Position numbers and translations under genes: made by a program
The notes under the pieces: model-generated
What the model was told of the DNA's origin: nothing
Database searches by the model: none
Seen by the model: only the letters and a program-made list of their open reading frames with translations
From: Chrysopilus asiliformis
Taxonomy: Eukaryota; Arthropoda; Insecta; Diptera; Rhagionidae
Reading direction: 5' to 3'
Length of the DNA stretch: 64,000 bases
Assembly: GCA_964034945.1 (NCBI GenBank)
Contig: OZ035962.1
Span: 36,979,943 to 37,043,942, forward strand
Shown here: piece after piece, positions 60,376 to 64,000 of the stretch
How the letters are laid out: each line of letters begins with the position of its first letter
How positions within the stretch are numbered: the first letter of the stretch is position 1

Positions 60376-61263
60376 GTTTTCAAATTTCAATTACTGATTA
60401 TTTGTAAAAATGAAAATCCGTGAAAAGTCAAACTGGGGCAATAACCTCACAAAGTAAAGAAATATTTTAGTCACGGAAATTACGGGCAAGTGTCGACGCA
60501 ATCATAATAAAATCAATTTTAATATTGGCTTCATTCAAATAAACACAGCACGGAAGTGCAATAAAAATGAGTTCAGACTGATAACGGGAAAATCATTAAA
60601 AATGTTAAAGTAACCATAAACGACACCCATGTTAATGTGACACATATTCGATTAAATAAAATATACTATAATCGCACTTGCAAAACAATGGTTGTTGCCC
60701 TATGTTCATTGACTACTTGGTTGCCATGCTGTATGCACCGACTTGTATCAAAATCGTCGTAAGCTCTGAAAACTTGCATCTTTTCATGTAATGTGTGTTT
60801 TTTTAAAACCATCTCATGAAATTATTACACAAAATTATCAAAGTTATTTAAGACTAGAAATTGATATCAATAAAATTTCACTGACAATGCGCTTATTTGT
60901 ATTTCCTGGTTAAATATTTGCATTTATGTGCTGATAACAGAGAATATTTTGCCTTTACCGCAAACCAGGAAAATGAGTCGCATTCGATGTGAATATAATA
61001 TGCGAGGTTCTGAGAAATTATAAAAAAATCTTTAATATACATATATTGGTATGAAATAAATGTGTATTGATTTATTAACGTTTGAAATTCGATTATATTT
61101 ACGTGCATACAGTCATTTTGTTTGTGTTAAGTGGGTTTTACATATGGCTTACGCCGAGTTTCGATTAAAGTTTTTTTTTATCTCATGAAATATCCCACTA
61201 GGCAGTGAAATTTCATGAATTTGTTTTTCAAAAAAAAGTTTTTTCACATTTCAGCCACTCCAA

Positions 61264-61286
61264 CCTAACCTAACCTAACCTAACCT
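61264..61286. repeat. Short (CCTAA)n tract, insect telomere motif
   Basis: Four full cctaa units and a partial fifth. On the opposite strand this is TTAGG, the ancestral insect telomere repeat. It is short and may be chance or a transposon internal repeat. Confidence 0.9.
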
Positions 61287-61486
61287 TTGCCCAAAACACA
61301 TCTAGTCACAGCTATAGCGATTCAAGAAGCAAAATTAGCCAGCGAAAAGAAAAAGTACTAAATATCGAGTAAATCATCTTCGAAAGTCTTAACATTGGGT
61401 AAATCCTTTCAAAAGTATTGGTTGTTATTTTCGCAGGCTTTTTTCAAGTAAATTTAGATCCCGCCATCTTGAATTGAGAAATGTCA

Positions 61487-61911
61487 AGCGCATATCGGAA
61501 TGAAGCAGCATTCGCTGCGGCAGCAAAACTGCCTTGGCAGCAAAATTGGTTTTGCTGACTTCCATCACGGAATGGAGCAGCACGAATCCGGAGTAAAATC
61601 AGTTTGACAGTTCTCATTTGTTTGATTTTGTCGTGAAATTTTGTTAATTTATCTATTCGTTCATAAAATGTCTACAGTAATTGATGATTTGGATAAAATT
61701 AATGGAGGCATTAGCGTTCTGACGGCGTATAGCGTATATTCGAATTATATGGAAAATTTACTGCTCGGGCAGCGTCAGTAAAAATAGAAATAGCGCTAAA
61801 AAAGCAGCGAGAATTTTTGCTGCTTTTAGTACGTCATAATTTTGCTCTTAGCCAATGGGAAACTTTTGCTGCCCGCTGCTCCAAAAACGCTGCTGCATTC
61901 TGATATGGGCT
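61487..61911 (+). mobile_element. TIR element with leader ORF, 3-bp flank TCA
   Basis: The ends agcgcatatcggaatgaagc and the inverse of agcccatatcagaatgcagc are flanked by tca (61484-61486, 61912-61914). Subterminal gctgc and gcagc words are abundant on both sides. ATG at 61668 starts a 37-codon frame (MSTVIDDLDKINGGISVL) ending at 61781 near the right repeats. A 3-bp duplication points to PIF/Harbinger. Confidence 0.7.
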
Positions 61912-61958
61912 TCAGTGCCTTTTACACAATTTGACCCTGTTGACCTTGTGATGCTTCC

Positions 61959-62306
61959 TCAAGTACGGGACTTTCTTTGGCAGTAGTAGCCAGCTTCGTT
62001 CAAATACTTCCGGATTGTCCTAGGAGCAGCAGCAGGACTTCCTCTCTTCGCTATCTCCAGTGACAAGTCACAAGAGGAGTCGGTGTCCCGCTGACGGGCC
62101 AATGAAATCAACCTTTGACGGTCTCCCGTCTTAAAAATTCGTTGGCGTCCGACATTTTTCATTTCTTTTGAGGTCATCCCTGATCATAGATTCTTCAAAA
62201 TTCTGCTGATTGTTGTCCTTGAGTGAGTAGTTAATTTCAGTAATTCCTTTCGAGTTCGATGACCTTTGTCCCAGAGTTTTTGAAGTTCGTCTTGAGCCGG
62301 CGTCAT
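61959..62306 (-). pseudogene. Tc1-like transposase fragment (DNA-binding part)
   Basis: On the minus strand ATG at 62306 (MTPAQDELQKLWDKGHRTRK) gives an N-terminal helix-turn-helix region that continues through TTISRILKNL to an in-frame TGA. The same frame then goes on from 62177 with RQRIFKTGDRQRLISLARQR and PAAAPRTIRKYLNEAGYYCQ up to 61959. The sequence order and the basic RPG/GRQR-like linker are those of Tc1-type transposases. The whole catalytic DDE part is missing after SRT. Besides the internal stop, no terminal repeats are recognised. A truncated dead element. Confidence 0.75.
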
Positions 62307-62581
62307 TTCTAAATTTGATTTTTTTAAAACCTCTTAATTACATATTAATTATTAGTTAATTAATTAACAAAATACCTTACCTGATAGAGAAATGGACACT
62401 TTAATTGATTTTAATCTCGAAAATATTGTAACTTTTAATTTAAACTAGGAATTTACATAAAGCCTGCGCAGCAAAAAGGGGTCCGAATATATGCCGGTAG
62501 TTATTTACTGTTTTCCGCAGTAAAATCCGAGTAGAATTTCGCAAGGAAATTTACTGGGAAAAACGTCTGGTTTAGAGTGTA

Positions 62582-62695
62582 GGGCCCGATCGCCAACTAG
62601 GTATGATACGATTGGTACAAATCGTAAATTTAATGTTGTTGGTATAAAAAATCTAGGATTCGAACCACTCTTATCATATTCGGATATAGGGTCCC
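62582..62695. repeat. Foldback MITE family F1, degraded copy
   Basis: gggcccgatcgccaacta, gatacgattggtacaaatcg and aatgttgttggtataaa follow the family order. The right arm ends cggatatagggtccc. It lies about 280 bases before the last E74 exon. Confidence 0.6.
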
Positions 62696-62971
62696 TTGTC
62701 TACCCATCATTGAATCCAATTGAATCCGATAGACAAATCTGTCTACGCTTCAAAAAGTCATACGTTATGCTAATTTTTGCATTTTAGAAACCACTATTTC
62801 CCCCGTCACCAATCTTTTTCGTCATATTTTTTATATCGGATTTCACTTTACCGTCACCGTATTTAACTTCATTTAGCTGATTTTTTTGAAAATTTTGAAA
62901 ATATAAACATTACAACGCTATAAAATTTCGATTGTTGCAACAAAGTTTTGATGGTTTTCGTTTCTTTTTAG

Positions 62972-63660
62972 TACCGGACAGCTACTACCTACACTCTATG
63001 ACAGGAGGAGGTGGAGGCGGAGTTGGTGGCGGCGGAGGCTACACAACGTCATCACATTTCCCCGCCCCTTCACCACCCCGAGCAAATGGTGTAGCACAGC
63101 AATCACACCATGCCCTGCACCACCACCACCATCACCACCATCATTTGACGAATGGTGGAGGTGCGGCTGGAGGGTCTGGTCCAAATGGCGGCGTTCCCGG
63201 TATGGCCGGCCTACATCCGCAAAGTGTTATTCAGGCGGCCACTTCAAGCGTTAGTGACGATCTTTCATATATGCTCGAGTTGGGCTTCCAGCCGCGCAAG
63301 CTCAAGAAGCCCCGCAAGCCGAAAATCGAGATGGGCGTGAAGCGGAAGAGCCGAGAGGGATCAACAACGTACCTGTGGGAGTTCCTTCTGAAATTGCTAC
63401 AGGATCGTGAATATTGCCCAAGGTACATAAAATGGACAAATCGCGAGAAGGGTGTTTTCAAGCTGGTCGATTCCAAAGCTGTATCCAGACTTTGGGGCTT
63501 ACACAAGAATAAGCCAGATATGAACTACGAAACAATGGGACGAGCCCTACGCTACTACTATCAGAGAGGCATCCTGGCTAAAGTTGATGGTCAGCGTTTG
63601 GTCTATCAATTCGTCGATGTCCCCAAAGACATTGTCGAGATCGATTGTACAGGAGCGTAA
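62972..63660 (+). CDS. Eip74EF: E74 last exon C: Gly/His linker and ETS DNA-binding domain
   Basis: Terminal coding exon of E74, which binds GGAA-core sites in ecdysone-responsive genes. It follows acceptor ttctttttag; TA completes Leu with the C of exon B, giving SVGLPDSYY. Then come a Gly run, a Pro/Ser stretch, nine His, another Gly-rich stretch, and [23 protein letters not shown] with a basic likely nuclear signal. The ETS domain spans 63358-63612 (85 residues from [15 protein letters not shown] to VYQF). It has the three conserved Trp (YLWEF, IKWTN, SRLWG) and the recognition helix [15 protein letters not shown] with both GGA-contacting Arg. It ends [15 protein letters not shown] and TAA. 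The ETS domain is nearly identical to Drosophila E74 as I recall it, separating it from other ETS factors. The long Gln tract I recall in the Drosophila protein is absent. Confidence 0.96.
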
Positions 63661-64000
63661 TTTGTCTGTCTATTTGGTTATCGTTCAAATATTTTATTTC
63701 CTCTAAAGAAAATTCAAAAATATAAAAATTCAAAATACAAATTTGTACAAACAAAAATAATTATTCAAATACAAAAATCAATTTATATAAGAAAAATTTT
63801 AATAGGTAAATTTTTAAAGTAAAAAAAATATTAATAAAAAAAAATACAAAAAATATATTATATATGTAAACAACCACAAGACACTCACATTTTATGTATA
63901 CACAAAATGAGATTCGTTAAAAAAATAAAAAAATTATATATATATATATATATACTAAAAACTTTGTACTAAAAAAAAAGAAAATTATTAAATTAAAATT
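63661..64000 (+). other. E74 3' UTR, beginning
   Basis: Very AT-rich sequence after the stop codon, with AATAAA at 63833-63838 and 63924-63929 as possible poly-A signals and a TA microsatellite at about 63935-63953. Whether either signal is used cannot be told; the true end may lie beyond the window. Confidence 0.6.

Larger units (their letters stand above)
38952..62971 (+). other. E74 intron between shared exons B and C
   Basis: 24.0 kb from donor gtaagt to acceptor ttctttttag. It is rich in nested elements listed separately. Stretches where I see nothing definite: 38952-40126, 41461-42641, 43387-45044, 47089-48860, 49349-51964, 52497-53444, 55141-57432, 60376-61263 and 62307-62581. GC-richer, repeat-free pieces within it (50640-51160 and 56420-56720) are possible regulatory sequence only by composition. 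An ATAG microsatellite lies at about 40942-40964. Confidence 0.85.

Noticed and set aside
63231..63506. Minus-strand open frame across the ETS exon
   Set aside because: It is antisense to the ETS domain, which has clear homology and correct splice and stop positions.

Overview
This window is AT-rich animal (eukaryotic) DNA, most likely from a fly or another holometabolous insect. It lies almost entirely inside one gene, the ecdysone-induced ETS transcription factor E74 (Eip74EF). Three exons on the + strand can be joined with consistent splice sites and reading frame: 25563-25940, 38736-38951 and 62972-63660. Together they encode the C-terminal part shared by E74 isoforms: a His/Ala/Gln-rich region, a Pro/Ser-rich region, and a Gly/His-rich linker followed by a complete ETS DNA-binding domain and the stop codon. 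The isoform-specific N-terminal exons and their promoters are not visible and should lie upstream. The dipteran guess rests on the Drosophila-like ETS domain and exon order, homopolymer-rich coding exons, a mariner and small transposons; I cannot name the species.

About 98% of the window is intron: at least 25.6 kb before the first visible exon, then 12.8 kb, then 24.0 kb, then a short AT-rich 3' UTR. The introns are a mosaic of small, mostly non-autonomous mobile elements. The best supported are: a full-length but dead mariner with TA duplication and 28-bp perfect inverted repeats (32676-33929); a tRNA-derived SINE family with about nine copies or fragments, one with a 17-bp target duplication; a two-copy retroposon-like family with 12- and 13-bp target duplications (36642-37397, 11261-11726); a hAT-like element with an exact 8-bp duplication and another element nested in it (45784-46960); two small piggyBac-like elements flanked by TTAA (24567-24673, 24857-25071); several PIF/Harbinger-like elements with 3-bp duplications; and many foldback elements. 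Two further transposase relics are present (42974-43226 and 61959-62306).

The most unusual pattern is that at least six unrelated-looking inverted-repeat elements each carry one short start-codon leader ORF after a UTR-like stretch, and one of these ends at a consensus splice donor. I read them as deletion derivatives that kept the first exon of their transposon gene. A second theme is architecture: related repeats in opposite orientation lie on both sides of the two middle E74 exons, both of which are frame-neutral. This could allow exon skipping or back-splicing.

No RNA genes, CRISPR arrays or bacterial-type features were seen. Two repeat-poor stretches (29560-32400 and 35300-36480) and a TATA-like site with a small ORF near 14.8 kb remain unexplained.
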